A stretch of 64,000 nucleotides of DNA from Litchfieldia alkalitelluris (lineage in GTDB: Bacteria; Bacillota; Bacilli; Bacillales; Bacillaceae_L). The position numbers and the translations under genes are program-made. Shown one piece after another: positions 25,075-34,893 of this stretch. Under the pieces are notes generated by a model. That model was not told the DNA's origin and did no database searches. It worked only from the letters and a program-made list of their open reading frames with translations. Within the stretch, counting starts at the first letter, position 1; each line of letters begins with the position of its first letter. The DNA lies in NCBI RefSeq assembly GCF_002019645.1, contig NZ_KV917374.1, positions 709,452 to 773,451 of the forward strand. The letters run 5' to 3'.

Positions 25075-26340
25075 ATGCATTATGAAGGAGAAATGCTTGA
25101 AACAAAGAAATTAAGTAGAAATGTTAAAATCTATACAGTGTTGATTGCTTTATTGCCAATAATTGCAATATATGCATCAGGGGTTCCAGGTATAAACTTA
25201 GGAGAGTTGTTTTTGGTCGCTTTTTGGGCGTATTCACTAATTTTTGTGAAAAAAGGCGTATTTAACAGTTATTCCCAAGTGAATATATTGATTTTCTTCG
25301 GATGGTATGCCATTTTTTCAACATTCATTTCAATGTTCTTTGATTCTAGTCAGATAAACGATGTGATGGTTAGAACGATTAGGTTTTGTTTTTATCTTTT
25401 TGTAATAGTCTATCTTTCTAGAAAATTCTTTAGCTTAAATTATGCAATTAAAGTTATTAAATTTGTATCTATTGCAGGTACATTTTATATTATTATTCAA
25501 AACATTAGTTACCGTTTCTTTGGGCTAATTCTAAAAGGATTCCTTCCTTTTATTCCAGTCTATACATCTCAATATGAAACGTATGATTATGCAGGTCTAT
25601 ATGAGACAATTTTTTACAGGCCAACGTCATTTTTCCTTGAACCTGCGCATTATTCGCAGTATGTCCTTATTGCTTTAGTATTATTTTTATTTAAGGAAGA
25701 GTTTAACATTAAAAATATAATTTCATCAGTTTTTATAACAATCGGAGTTTTATTATCTACATCTGGACAGGGCTTGATAATTGCAACTCTAATATGGTTT
25801 GTTTATATGCTAAATTTACTTCTTGCAAAAAGAGAAATATGGAAAAAAAGATTGTTGGGAATAACTTTCCCAATCATTACCTTGGCGGTATTACCTTTTT
25901 TGCTAAGAAGTGAAATTATACAAAACAATATTTCAAGAATTTTATCAAGTGGTAGTGCTACAAGTACTGCTGTTGGTGCTCGAACAAGTGGTTATTTAAC
26001 CTTTATCATGGAGGACAGCATTTTTATCAAGCTATTTGGAGCTGGTTTTGGAAATACTCCACACGGCGTTTGGTTTGCAGGATTATCTTATATTTTATAT
26101 TGTCTGGGTATTATCGGTTTTTTGTTTCTTCTAGGTATATTCTTAATCTACTATTTAAAAGCAAATAGTAAATTTATAAAAATGTTGATCTTTGTATGCT
26201 TTATGCTTTCGGTCTCTGCAGAGATAATCAATAGTTATTGGATAGTATTTATGTTTTCCCTTTTCTGCTACAATGGTGAACTTGTACCTTATATAAAAGC
26301 TAGTTATCACGTTATAGACCGGCGGAGGGGATTAATATGA
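25075..26340 (+). CDS. Wzy-type polysaccharide polymerase (O-antigen ligase/polymerase-like)
   Basis: 421 residues with 10-12 predicted membrane helices and a large loop between residues about 175 and 205 (YRPTSFFLEPAHYSQYVLIA), followed by TSGQGLIIATLIWF. A long hydrophilic loop with scattered Arg residues and an ExxHxxQY-like segment is common in Wzy polymerases. It would link repeat units at the outer face of the membrane. Start ATG 25075 has only a weak site (AGGATGG). The stop overlaps the next start by ATGA, implying translational coupling. Confidence 0.8.
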   Translation: MHYEGEMLETKKLSRNVKIYTVLIALLPIIAIYASGVPGINLGELFLVAFWAYSLIFVKKGVFNSYSQVNILIFFGWYAIFSTFISMFFDSSQINDVMVRTIRFCFYLFVIVYLSRKFFSLNYAIKVIKFVSIAGTFYIIIQNISYRFFGLILKGFLPFIPVYTSQYETYDYAGLYETIFYRPTSFFLEPAHYSQYVLIALVLFLFKEEFNIKNIISSVFITIGVLLSTSGQGLIIATLIWFVYMLNLLLAKREIWKKRLLGITFPIITLAVLPFLLRSEIIQNNISRILSSGSATSTAVGARTSGYLTFIMEDSIFIKLFGAGFGNTPHGVWFAGLSYILYCLGIIGFLFLLGIFLIYYLKANSKFIKMLIFVCFMLSVSAEIINSYWIVFMFSLFCYNGELVPYIKASYHVIDRRRGLI

Positions 26341-27593
26341 AAAGAGTTTTAGTCTTAGTTGGTGAAAGTTTATCTGCTAACGGTATATGTGCTAATGCTG
26401 TTATGAATGAATTAAAGATTAAGGGGTATGAAGTTATCTGTTTAACCAATCAAGAATTTAATCAGAAAAATAGAGAAAATAAAAAAGGGGTTAAAATAGA
26501 GAAAGTAAAGCCCCGTTTGACATATAGAATGAATTTCTGGTGTAAAAATCATGGTGGTTTTTTATCCCGACTAATAAAAAAAGTTTCATTTATATTAAAT
26601 AAAGCAAAGCTAGTAATAAGTATTCCAACATGGCCACTTATATCACCGTTTTACACATATAGATTTTATAAGTCTGCTAAAAAGTTGTATAAAAATCATA
26701 AATATGACTGCATTATTTCTATATATACACAAATCGATACGGTGATTGCTGGGTATTTTATTAAGAAGAAATATCCTGAGGTTAAATTTATACCATATTT
26801 TCTAGACTCACTTTCCGGTGGATACGGACCAAAGATGTTTTCAAAACAATGGGTAATTAAAAGAGGATTGACCTGGGAACGGAAATTATTAAAAATTGCT
26901 GATAAGATTATCATTATGAAATCTAGTGAAAGGCATCATCAAATTTATAGCAATGGGGAATCGTATTATTCACGTATAAAAGTGCTTGACATTCCATTAT
27001 TAACGTCTTTATCCGATAAAGATACCACTACGGATTTACTTGATAATAAAAAAACTAACATAGTATATGTTGGTTCAATACCATGTCACATTCGTAATCC
27101 TAAATATTCTTTAGAAGTTTTTAAAAAGTTAAATATAGAAAATTGTAGACTTACTATTATAGGTACAAATACATGTCCTGATTTAATAAAAAAGGCGCAA
27201 GAAGATTCTAAGAAAAATGAGATAGTTTTAATTGATCAAATATCTCATGAAGAGGTTATTTCTGCATTGAGAAGTGCAGATGTATTGTTGAATATTGGAA
27301 ATAACATAGCGTCAATGGTACCTAGCAAAATATTTGAGTATATGTCAGTTGGAAAACCTATTTTATCGTTTTATCCCATTGAAAATGATCCTAGTATAAA
27401 ATATCTAGAGCACTACCCTCTCTCCTTATCTGTAAAGGAAGATTGGAACGAATTAAAAGATAATGTATTAAAAGTGGAGAACTTTATAAAAGGCTCATGT
27501 GGTAAAACTGTAAATCTTGAAGAATTTGAAGAGAAAATGTATAAAAATACACCAAAAGCCTTTGTAGAGGAATTAGAAAAAATATTCATTTAA
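26337..27593 (+). CDS. GT4-family glycosyltransferase
   Basis: 418 residues, ATG 26337 preceded by GGCGGAGGGG and overlapping the polymerase stop by four bases. N-terminal KRVLVLVGESLSANGICANA is followed by a basic membrane-associating region (residues about 60-110). The donor domain has NIVYVGSIPCHIRNPKYSLE, LTIIGTN and SMVPSKIFEYMSVGKPIL, a glycosyltransferase 1 signature (EYMSxGKP). A cytoplasmic-face enzyme adding a sugar to the lipid-linked repeat unit; donor unknown. Confidence 0.82.
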   Translation: MKRVLVLVGESLSANGICANAVMNELKIKGYEVICLTNQEFNQKNRENKKGVKIEKVKPRLTYRMNFWCKNHGGFLSRLIKKVSFILNKAKLVISIPTWPLISPFYTYRFYKSAKKLYKNHKYDCIISIYTQIDTVIAGYFIKKKYPEVKFIPYFLDSLSGGYGPKMFSKQWVIKRGLTWERKLLKIADKIIIMKSSERHHQIYSNGESYYSRIKVLDIPLLTSLSDKDTTTDLLDNKKTNIVYVGSIPCHIRNPKYSLEVFKKLNIENCRLTIIGTNTCPDLIKKAQEDSKKNEIVLIDQISHEEVISALRSADVLLNIGNNIASMVPSKIFEYMSVGKPILSFYPIENDPSIKYLEHYPLSLSVKEDWNELKDNVLKVENFIKGSCGKTVNLEEFEEKMYKNTPKAFVEELEKIFI

Positions 27594-27652
27594 ATTTACC
27601 AAATTAGCAATTTAGTTAAACTGAATTTAATTAAAATATGGAGGAATGTACA

Positions 27653-28690
27653 ATGTTTAAAGGAAAGACTCTATTAATAACAGGTGGAACTGGGTCCTTC
27701 GGTAATGCAGTAATGAACAGATTTTTAAACACTGATATAAAAGAAATTCGGATTTTTTCAAGAGACGAAAAAAAACAAGATGATATGCGGAAATTTTACA
27801 AAAATGATAAACTTAAGTTTTATCTTGGGGATGTAAGAGATTTGGCGAGCGTTAAAAATGCGATGCATGGGGTGGATTATATTTTCCATGCAGCAGCATT
27901 AAAACAAGTTCCATCTTGTGAGTTTTTCCCTTTAGAAGCGGTAAAAACAAACATATTGGGTACAGATAATGTACTAACAGCTGCTATTGAATATGAAGTA
28001 AAGAAGGCAATTTGTCTCTCAACTGATAAAGCTGCATACCCAATTAATGCGATGGGTATTTCAAAAGCGATGATGGAAAAAGTATTTGTTGCTAAATCGA
28101 AAACGGTTGATCCCGATAGGACATTAATTTGTGGAACAAGATATGGAAATGTTATGGCCTCACGCGGATCAGTTATACCATTATTTATTGAACAAATTAA
28201 AAGTGGTCAGCCTTTGACAGTAACGGATCCTAATATGACAAGATTTCTTATGAGTTTAGAAGAAGCGGTAGAGTTAGTAATCTTTGCATTCCAAAATGCT
28301 GAAGCAGGAGATATTATGGTCCAAAAATCCCCAGCTAGCACTATTGGTGATCTTGCTCAAGCTGTAAAAGAATTATTTAATGCGGATAATGAAATAAAGA
28401 TTATTGGAACCCGTCATGGAGAAAAACGTTATGAAACACTTCTTACGAAAGAGGAATATGTAAAGGCAGAAGATTTACCTGGTTTCTATAGAGTTCCTGC
28501 GGATCAAAGAGATCTTAACTACGATAAGTATTTTGCGGAGGGAGATCAAAAGCTAACTACTGTAGAAGAATATAATTCTGATAATACACAAATTCTTAAT
28601 GTTGAAGAAATTAAAGGAAAATTACTTGAATTAGATTATGTGCAAAAAGAGCTTAAAGAATGGAATAAAAAGGTTCATGTAATGAACTAA
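27653..28690 (+). CDS. capE: UDP-GlcNAc 4,6-dehydratase/5-epimerase (CapE/FnlA type)
   Basis: 345 residues from ATG 27653 (TGGAGGAATG upstream; the earlier ATG at 27638 is inside that site). Soluble SDR with LLITGGTGSFGNAVMNRFL, FSRDEKKQDDMR, HAAALKQVPSCE and STDKAAYPINAMGISKAMME, the Met-type catalytic pattern. The C-terminal RHGEKRYETLLTKEE is typical. This first enzyme of the UDP-L-FucNAc pathway makes the 4-keto-6-deoxy-talose-type intermediate. It stands directly before the reductase and the 2-epimerase, in pathway order. Confidence 0.93.
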   Translation: MFKGKTLLITGGTGSFGNAVMNRFLNTDIKEIRIFSRDEKKQDDMRKFYKNDKLKFYLGDVRDLASVKNAMHGVDYIFHAAALKQVPSCEFFPLEAVKTNILGTDNVLTAAIEYEVKKAICLSTDKAAYPINAMGISKAMMEKVFVAKSKTVDPDRTLICGTRYGNVMASRGSVIPLFIEQIKSGQPLTVTDPNMTRFLMSLEEAVELVIFAFQNAEAGDIMVQKSPASTIGDLAQAVKELFNADNEIKIIGTRHGEKRYETLLTKEEYVKAEDLPGFYRVPADQRDLNYDKYFAEGDQKLTTVEEYNSDNTQILNVEEIKGKLLELDYVQKELKEWNKKVHVMN

Positions 28691-28705
28691 AGGTGGTAGT
28701 TATTC

Positions 28706-29815
28706 ATGAAAATTCTTGTAACAGGTGCAAACGGGTTTGTAGGAAAAAACCTTATCGCAGAGCTTAAGAATAGAGGATTTAACGATATATTTGAGTTTAG
28801 TCGAGAAAGTGATCTTTCACTACTTGAAAAGTATACAAAGGAATGTGATTTTGTTTTTCATTTAGCGGGAGTAAACAGACCGGAAGATGAAGAAGAATTT
28901 ATGAAAGGTAACTTTGGTTTAACTTCTCATTTATTAGAACTATTAAAAAAACAAGACAATAAATCTCCTGTTCTCATTTCCTCTTCTATTCAAGCAGAAA
29001 AGGATAACCCTTATGGAAGAAGTAAGAAGGCAGGAGAAGACTTATTATTAAACTATTATTATGAAACAGATGCAAAAGTTTATGTATATCGACTTCCAAA
29101 CTTATTTGGTAAGTGGAGTAAACCTAACTATAATACTGTGGTGGCTACTTTTTGTCATAATATAGCTAGAGATTTAAATATTCAAATCAACAATCCAGAT
29201 GCAGAACTTAACCTTTGTTATATCGATGATGTATTAGAGGAGTTTTTAAGAGCTTTAGAGGGAAAACCTACAATGCATGGAGATTTCTGTGTTGTTCCTG
29301 TAACACATAATATTAAACTTGGAGAGTTATCTGAACTTATAAAGAGTTTCAAAGAAAGCAGAACAAATTTAAGTATTCCAAATATGGAAAATGCATTAAC
29401 TAAGAAGCTATATAGTACTTATTTAAGCTTTTTACCTGAGGATCAGTTTTCATATGACCTTAAAATGAATTGTGATCATAGAGGATCTTTTACAGAATTT
29501 CTGAGAACACCTGAAAGAGGGCAAGTTTCCTTAAATGTGTCTAAACCTGGGATTACAAAAGGAAACCATTGGCACCATACTAAAAATGAAAAGTTTTTAG
29601 TTGTTAGTGGAGAAGGTTTAATTCGCTTTAGAAAGATAGAATCTGATGAAATTATTGAATATAGAGTAAGTGGAGAAAAGCTACAGGTTATAGATATTCC
29701 TACTGGATATACACACTCGATTGTAAACGTAGGAGAAAAAGATCTCGTAACAGTAATGTGGGCAAATGAATGCTTTAATCCAGAAAAGCCGGACACTTAT
29801 TTTGTGGAGGTATAA
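28706..29815 (+). CDS. capF: CapF/FnlB-type bifunctional epimerase-reductase of the UDP-L-FucNAc pathway
   Basis: 369 residues. The N-terminal SDR domain has KILVTGANGFVGKNL and NPYGRSKKAGED (YxxxK). The C-terminal domain of about 120 residues is a cupin with NHWHHTKNEKFLVV (His metal ligands) and GYTHSIVN, the zinc cupin that makes CapF distinctive. The family performs the C3 epimerisation and C4 reduction steps in forming UDP-L-talose-type sugar. The gene lies 15 bases after capE and 3 bases before capG. Confidence 0.93.
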   Translation: MKILVTGANGFVGKNLIAELKNRGFNDIFEFSRESDLSLLEKYTKECDFVFHLAGVNRPEDEEEFMKGNFGLTSHLLELLKKQDNKSPVLISSSIQAEKDNPYGRSKKAGEDLLLNYYYETDAKVYVYRLPNLFGKWSKPNYNTVVATFCHNIARDLNIQINNPDAELNLCYIDDVLEEFLRALEGKPTMHGDFCVVPVTHNIKLGELSELIKSFKESRTNLSIPNMENALTKKLYSTYLSFLPEDQFSYDLKMNCDHRGSFTEFLRTPERGQVSLNVSKPGITKGNHWHHTKNEKFLVVSGEGLIRFRKIESDEIIEYRVSGEKLQVIDIPTGYTHSIVNVGEKDLVTVMWANECFNPEKPDTYFVEV

Positions 29816-29818
29816 TTA

Positions 29819-30943
29819 ATGAAGAAATTAAAAGTCATGACAGTAGTTGGAACTAGACCTGAGATTATAAGACTGTCAGCTGTTATAAAAAAATTAGAAG
29901 AGTCAAATGCAATTAAACATACGCTTGTCCATACAGGGCAAAATTATGATTATGAATTAAATGAAGTGTTTTTTAACGATTTTAATTTAAAAAAGCCTGA
30001 CTATTTTCTTAATGCAGCTACTGGAACAGCGGTAGAAACTATAGGAAATATACTAGTTAAAATAGATCCTATTTTGGAAGAGGTAAAACCAGATGCATTA
30101 CTAGTATTGGGTGATACCAATAGTTGTTTATGTGCTATTGCTGCAAAAAGAAGACATATTCCTATTTTCCATATGGAAGCGGGAAACAGATGTTTTGATC
30201 AAAGAGTACCAGAAGAAACTAATAGGAAAATTGTCGACCATACAGCTGATATTAATTTAACTTATAGTGATATTGCAAGAGAATATCTTCTTAGAGAAGG
30301 ATTCCCATCAGATAGGATTATTAAAACAGGAAGTCCTATGTTTGAAGTTCTAAATTCCAGAAAAGACGATATTGAGAATTCAGACGTGTTAGAGAAATTA
30401 AACTTAGAAGAAGGAAACTATTTTGTAGTATCGGCTCATAGAGAGGAAAATATTAATTCAGAAATTAATTTCTTAGATTTAGTGGATAGTTTAAATGCGA
30501 TTACAGAAAAATATAACTTGCCATTGATTGTAAGTACACATCCTAGAACTAGAAATATGATAGAGGCTAAGGGTATAGTGTTCAATCCTTTGGTTAAAAC
30601 AATGAAACCTTTAGGGTTTAATGATTATGTGAAGCTACAAACTAAGGCTAAAGCTGTACTTAGTGATAGTGGAACGATTAGTGAGGAATCTTCTATTCTT
30701 GGTTTTAAAGCTCTTAATATTAGACAAGCGCACGAAAGACCAGAGGCGATGGAAGAAGCATCCGTTATGTTAGTAGGCTTAAAAAAAGAAAGAATATTAC
30801 AAGGGTTAGAAATTCTAAATACACAACAAATAGGTACTCTAAAACTAGTTAGTGACTATAGTAAACCAAATGTTTCTGAAAAAGTATTAAGGATTATATT
30901 ATCCTATACAGATTATGTAAATAGAGTCGTATGGAAAGAATAA
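29819..30943 (+). CDS. capG: UDP-HexNAc 2-epimerase, final step to UDP-L-FucNAc (CapG/FnlC type)
   Basis: 374 residues of the WecB/MnaA non-hydrolysing epimerase fold: MTVVGTRPEIIRLSAVI, HTGQNYDYELNEVFF, LGDTNS, EAGNRCFDQRVPEETNRK, SAHREENIN and SDSGTISEES. Its place after capE and capF indicates the last C2 epimerisation giving UDP-L-FucNAc rather than UDP-ManNAc. Length and motif order are normal. Cytoplasmic. Confidence 0.93.
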   Translation: MKKLKVMTVVGTRPEIIRLSAVIKKLEESNAIKHTLVHTGQNYDYELNEVFFNDFNLKKPDYFLNAATGTAVETIGNILVKIDPILEEVKPDALLVLGDTNSCLCAIAAKRRHIPIFHMEAGNRCFDQRVPEETNRKIVDHTADINLTYSDIAREYLLREGFPSDRIIKTGSPMFEVLNSRKDDIENSDVLEKLNLEEGNYFVVSAHREENINSEINFLDLVDSLNAITEKYNLPLIVSTHPRTRNMIEAKGIVFNPLVKTMKPLGFNDYVKLQTKAKAVLSDSGTISEESSILGFKALNIRQAHERPEAMEEASVMLVGLKKERILQGLEILNTQQIGTLKLVSDYSKPNVSEKVLRIILSYTDYVNRVVWKE

Positions 30944-30982
30944 TCAATATAGAGTAAGTCTTAAGCGTGAGGGTGGAACCTA

Positions 30983-32194
30983 GTGCATAATGATCGAAAA
31001 TTAAAGATAGTTTATTTAAATTCAGGGAATTTTGGTAGTACCGGGAGTATTATGCTTAATATCGCAAAGAAAGCCGAAGAACAAGGATATACGGCCTATA
31101 TTGCCTATGCAAATTCCCGTTCAAATAAAATGAAAAAACTAGAAAATGAAATCCTAATAGGAAGTATTATTGAAAGAAACCTTTCATTACAACTATCTTA
31201 TTATACAGGTTTTAATGGTTGTTTTTTATACCTTGGGACTAAAGATTTTCTTAGAAAACTTGATATAATAAAGCCTGATATTATTCACCTGCATAATCTA
31301 CACAATTGTTATATAAATCTAAGAATGTTATTTAATTATATTAAAAAAAATAACATTTCTGTAATTTGGACTTTACATGATTGTTGGGCATTTACAGGCC
31401 ATTGTCCACACTTTTCTGAAATAAATTGTATGAAATGGAAGGATGGATGTTTTGATTGTCCACAATTCAGGGAATATCCAGCCAGTAAAATAGATAGGAC
31501 TAGAGAGATGTACCATTTAAAAAAGGAATGGTTTACTGGTGTGGAAAATATGGTTATCACCACTCCATCAATATGGTTACAAGAAAGAGTAAAGGAATCT
31601 TTTCTAAAAGAATATCCGATTAGAGTGATTAATAACGGAATTGACCTAAATGTGTTTAAACCTACAAAAAGTAACTTTAGAGAAAAATTTAATTTAAGAG
31701 ATAAAAAAATTGTATTAGGCGTAGCCAATCCATGGAGTAAGAAAAAAGGCTTAAATATATTTGTTGAATTAGCTGCGCAATTAAATGAAAATTACCAGAT
31801 CGTATTGGTAGGATTATCGGAAAAGCAGATAAGAGAAATACCTTCAAACATACTTGGATTAATAAAAACAGATAATGTTCGGGAATTAGCAGAGATATAT
31901 AGCACTGCTGATTTTTTTATGAATCCTAGCGTTGAAGAAACTATGGGGATGGTAACTGTCGAAGCATTAGCTTGCGGAACTCCGGCAATTGTTTCAAACA
32001 TGACTGCTGTACCAGAAAGTATAACCCCTGATTGTGGAATTATAGTAGAAAAATATAATACTGAAGAGTTTTATAATGTATTAACTAATAACAAAAGTGA
32101 ATTTAAAAAAGAGAATACATTAAATCAGGCGAAAAAGTATGAAATGAATAGTAAATATAGAGAATATATTTTAATTTATGAAACGATTGTCTAA
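30983..32194 (+). CDS. GT4-family glycosyltransferase
   Basis: 403 residues from GTG 30983 after GAGGGTGG. N-terminal domain: KIVYLNSGNFGSTGSIML (acceptor-loop Gly-rich segment), DIIHLHNLHNCYINLR, WTLHDCWAFTGHCPHF with a Cys cluster (HCPHF, INCMKWKDGCFDCPQF). Donor domain: LGVANPWSKKKGLNIF, then ETMGMVTVEALACGTPAIVS, the EX7E motif. This WcaA/WbnK-like group with the HDCWxFTGHC box is common in capsule loci; the sugar is unknown. Confidence 0.88.
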   Translation: MHNDRKLKIVYLNSGNFGSTGSIMLNIAKKAEEQGYTAYIAYANSRSNKMKKLENEILIGSIIERNLSLQLSYYTGFNGCFLYLGTKDFLRKLDIIKPDIIHLHNLHNCYINLRMLFNYIKKNNISVIWTLHDCWAFTGHCPHFSEINCMKWKDGCFDCPQFREYPASKIDRTREMYHLKKEWFTGVENMVITTPSIWLQERVKESFLKEYPIRVINNGIDLNVFKPTKSNFREKFNLRDKKIVLGVANPWSKKKGLNIFVELAAQLNENYQIVLVGLSEKQIREIPSNILGLIKTDNVRELAEIYSTADFFMNPSVEETMGMVTVEALACGTPAIVSNMTAVPESITPDCGIIVEKYNTEEFYNVLTNNKSEFKKENTLNQAKKYEMNSKYREYILIYETIV

Positions 32195-32242
32195 AAATAT
32201 GGAATTAGTTAATTAATAATAGAATCAATTGGAGGTAAGACA

Positions 32243-33304
32243 GTGAAAGTAGGCACTATAACATTTCATTGGGCAACTAATTACGGGGCTGTCCTTCAGG
32301 CATTTGCCCTTCAACAATATATTATTTCGCTAGGGTATCAAACGGAAATAATAAATTATATACCATTTAAAGTAAAAGCTACTGGAATTTTAGCGAACAT
32401 TAAAAATATAAGGATCAATGAGTTAATAAAGGAAAAAAGAATTAATAAATTTAGAAAGAATAACTTAGCTTTATCGACTAAAACATTCTATTCAAATAAG
32501 GAATTGGTGGAAAAGTGTACAGATTATAATGTTTTAATCTGCGGCAGTGACCAGGTTTGGAATGAATGGTTTTTATTACACTCAGAGAATGATGTTAATA
32601 AGAGCTATTACCTTAATTTTGCTAAAGATAAAGATGTGAGAATATCTTACGCAACAAGTTTTGGGACAAACGAGTTAAAATCTGAAGTTTCGGAGATAAT
32701 TGCACCTGAATTAAAAAAATTTAAAAACATTGGTGTTAGAGAAAATACTGGTAAGGACATTGTTGGGAAATTGGGATTACAAGCTACACGTGTTGTTGAT
32801 CCTACATTACTAGTTGATAAAAGCATTTATGAAAATTTGTTAATTAATAAGAAAAATAAAAAGACAGTTCAGCTTTTTTCCTACATTTTACATGAAAATC
32901 AAAATTTAGCTCATCAAATAAAAGATTATTTATATAATGATAAACTTAATGGATTTCGCGACAACTTGTACAATAATGAGCCTATCGAGTTAATTGATTG
33001 GTTATATAAGATAAAAAATGCTAAATTCGTGGTTACTAATTCATTTCATGGAGTAGTTTTTTCAATAATATTCCACAAACCGTTTATTATTGTTCCTGTT
33101 GAAGGCTCAAAGATGAATGATAGGATTTTAACACTTTTAGATGCATTAGATTTAATGAATAGAAAAATAGATATCTATGATGAGGGGTTAATTAGTAACC
33201 TATATAATGAAAAAATTTATTGGGATATGGTTGATGAAAAGTTAAAAACACTACAAGAAACTTCTCGAGAATTTTTAGATAATGCATTATTAAATAAGGG
33301 ATAA
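32243..33304 (+). CDS. Polysaccharide pyruvyl transferase family protein
   Basis: 353 residues, GTG 32243 after TTGGAGGTAAGAC. The opening KVGTITFHWATNYGAVLQAF is the typical start of bacterial PF04230 proteins, and NVLICGSDQVWNEW, SYATSFGTNEL, GVRENTGKDIV and VTNSFHGVVFSIIF follow in order. Family members transfer pyruvate from PEP to make ketal groups on cell-surface sugars, adding negative charge. The gene is two positions before an FrhB-like iron-sulfur protein, a frequent partner in polysaccharide loci. Confidence 0.9.
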   Translation: MKVGTITFHWATNYGAVLQAFALQQYIISLGYQTEIINYIPFKVKATGILANIKNIRINELIKEKRINKFRKNNLALSTKTFYSNKELVEKCTDYNVLICGSDQVWNEWFLLHSENDVNKSYYLNFAKDKDVRISYATSFGTNELKSEVSEIIAPELKKFKNIGVRENTGKDIVGKLGLQATRVVDPTLLVDKSIYENLLINKKNKKTVQLFSYILHENQNLAHQIKDYLYNDKLNGFRDNLYNNEPIELIDWLYKIKNAKFVVTNSFHGVVFSIIFHKPFIIVPVEGSKMNDRILTLLDALDLMNRKIDIYDEGLISNLYNEKIYWDMVDEKLKTLQETSREFLDNALLNKG

Positions 33305-33334
33305 TCTTTTGTATTAAGAAGGAAGATGTTTTTA

Positions 33335-34873
33335 GTGAATCAAATGAAATCAGGAGCAATTTTATCATACGTATCCATTCTTATAACGATACTTGTTGCT
33401 CTTTTATATACGCCAGTTATGATTAGGCTTCTTGGTCAAGCAGAATATGGACTCTACGCTTTAATTGGTTCAGTTTCTGCTTACCTAAGTGTCATGGATA
33501 TGGGATTAGGTAATGCAATAGTAAGGTATACTGCCAGAAATAGAGCAATAGGTGATAAAGAAGTAGAATCGAAGTTGAATGGGCTGTTCTTAATACTCTA
33601 TTCTATTATAGGAGTACTGACAATAGTTGTTGGTATTATTCTGTATAATACAATTGACAATATATTCGGAGCCAGTTTAACAGTATCTGAATTAGAGAAA
33701 GCAAAAGTTATGGTGATTATTCTAATTATTAATTTTGCTCTATCCTTTCCACTAGCAGTATTTGGTTCAATCATGCAGGCATATGAAAGGTTTGTTGTTG
33801 TCAAAGTTGTAGCAATTCTCCGTTCTATAATAGTGCCAGTTATTACCTTACCTTTATTATTTATCGGATATGGATCGGTAGCGATGGTAGTTATTACTAC
33901 TGTAGTAAATATATCGTTTTTACTGTTTAATGTTTACTATTGCTTTAGAAATATAAAGATTAGATTTTACTTTGGAAAAGTAGATTTTCAGTTATTGAGA
34001 GAAATACTAGGTTATTCATTTTTCATTTTCTTAGCAATTATTGTAGATCAAATTAATTGGAATACGGGACAGTTGATTTTAGGTGGAGTGTCAGGTGTAG
34101 CTGCTGTGGCAATATTTGCAATTGCGATTCAATTTGTTAGATTATATTTGCAGTTTTCTACTGCGATAAGTGGTCTGTTTTTACCTCGCGTCTCTATGAT
34201 GGTAGCTAATAATGCAAGTAATGAAGAATTGTCGGAAATTATGATTAAATATGGCAGAGTGCAGTATTTAATAATGGCATATATCTTATGTGGGTTTATT
34301 TTATTTGGGTATAATTTTATAGGTATGTGGGCTGGTTGGGACTATACTCAAGCTTACTATATGTCATTGATTATTATGATACCAATTACTATTCCTTTGA
34401 TACAAAATATTGGAATAGCTATATTGCAAGCTAAAAATTTACAAGGTTTTAGATCAGTAGTTTTAATTATAATAGCAATATTAAATGTGATTATTTCCAT
34501 ACTGTTGGCAAAAAAATATGGCGGCATTGGTGTAGCTTTAGGGACTGGAATTTCTTATGCTATTGGTAATGTTATTATAATGAATATTTATTATCATAGA
34601 CGGGTAGGACTTAATATACCGCTTTTTTGGAAGAATATAGTTTTGATGTCAATACCTGTTGCACTTTCCTTGTTTATAGGATCTGTAATTAATTATTTTT
34701 TACCACAAGATAGTATCCTCGTTTTATTAGTTAAAATTATATTATATTCAATCCTTTTTGGATGTTTAATGTGGTACAAGGGATTAAACAAATTTGAAAA
34801 GTACTTATGTACTTCAATTGTTAGAAAGATCATTAAAATATACGATAAGGCTCGTAAAACATATAAGTCATAG
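33335..34873 (+). CDS. Wzx-type polysaccharide flippase (MATE/MOP superfamily)
   Basis: 512 residues with about 14 predicted helices. N-terminus QMKSGAILSYVSILITILVA then YTPVMIRLLGQAEYGLYAL and DMGLGNAIVRYTARNRA, classic for Wzx/RfbX. It would flip the lipid-linked repeat unit outward for the Wzy polymerase encoded at 25075. Start chosen as GTG 33335, since AAGGAAG sits 9 bases upstream; ATG 33326 directly abuts that site. Confidence 0.92.
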   Translation: MNQMKSGAILSYVSILITILVALLYTPVMIRLLGQAEYGLYALIGSVSAYLSVMDMGLGNAIVRYTARNRAIGDKEVESKLNGLFLILYSIIGVLTIVVGIILYNTIDNIFGASLTVSELEKAKVMVIILIINFALSFPLAVFGSIMQAYERFVVVKVVAILRSIIVPVITLPLLFIGYGSVAMVVITTVVNISFLLFNVYYCFRNIKIRFYFGKVDFQLLREILGYSFFIFLAIIVDQINWNTGQLILGGVSGVAAVAIFAIAIQFVRLYLQFSTAISGLFLPRVSMMVANNASNEELSEIMIKYGRVQYLIMAYILCGFILFGYNFIGMWAGWDYTQAYYMSLIIMIPITIPLIQNIGIAILQAKNLQGFRSVVLIIIAILNVIISILLAKKYGGIGVALGTGISYAIGNVIIMNIYYHRRVGLNIPLFWKNIVLMSIPVALSLFIGSVINYFLPQDSILVLLVKIILYSILFGCLMWYKGLNKFEKYLCTSIVRKIIKIYDKARKTYKS

Positions 34874-34893
34874 TATTTCAAGGATGTGTATAA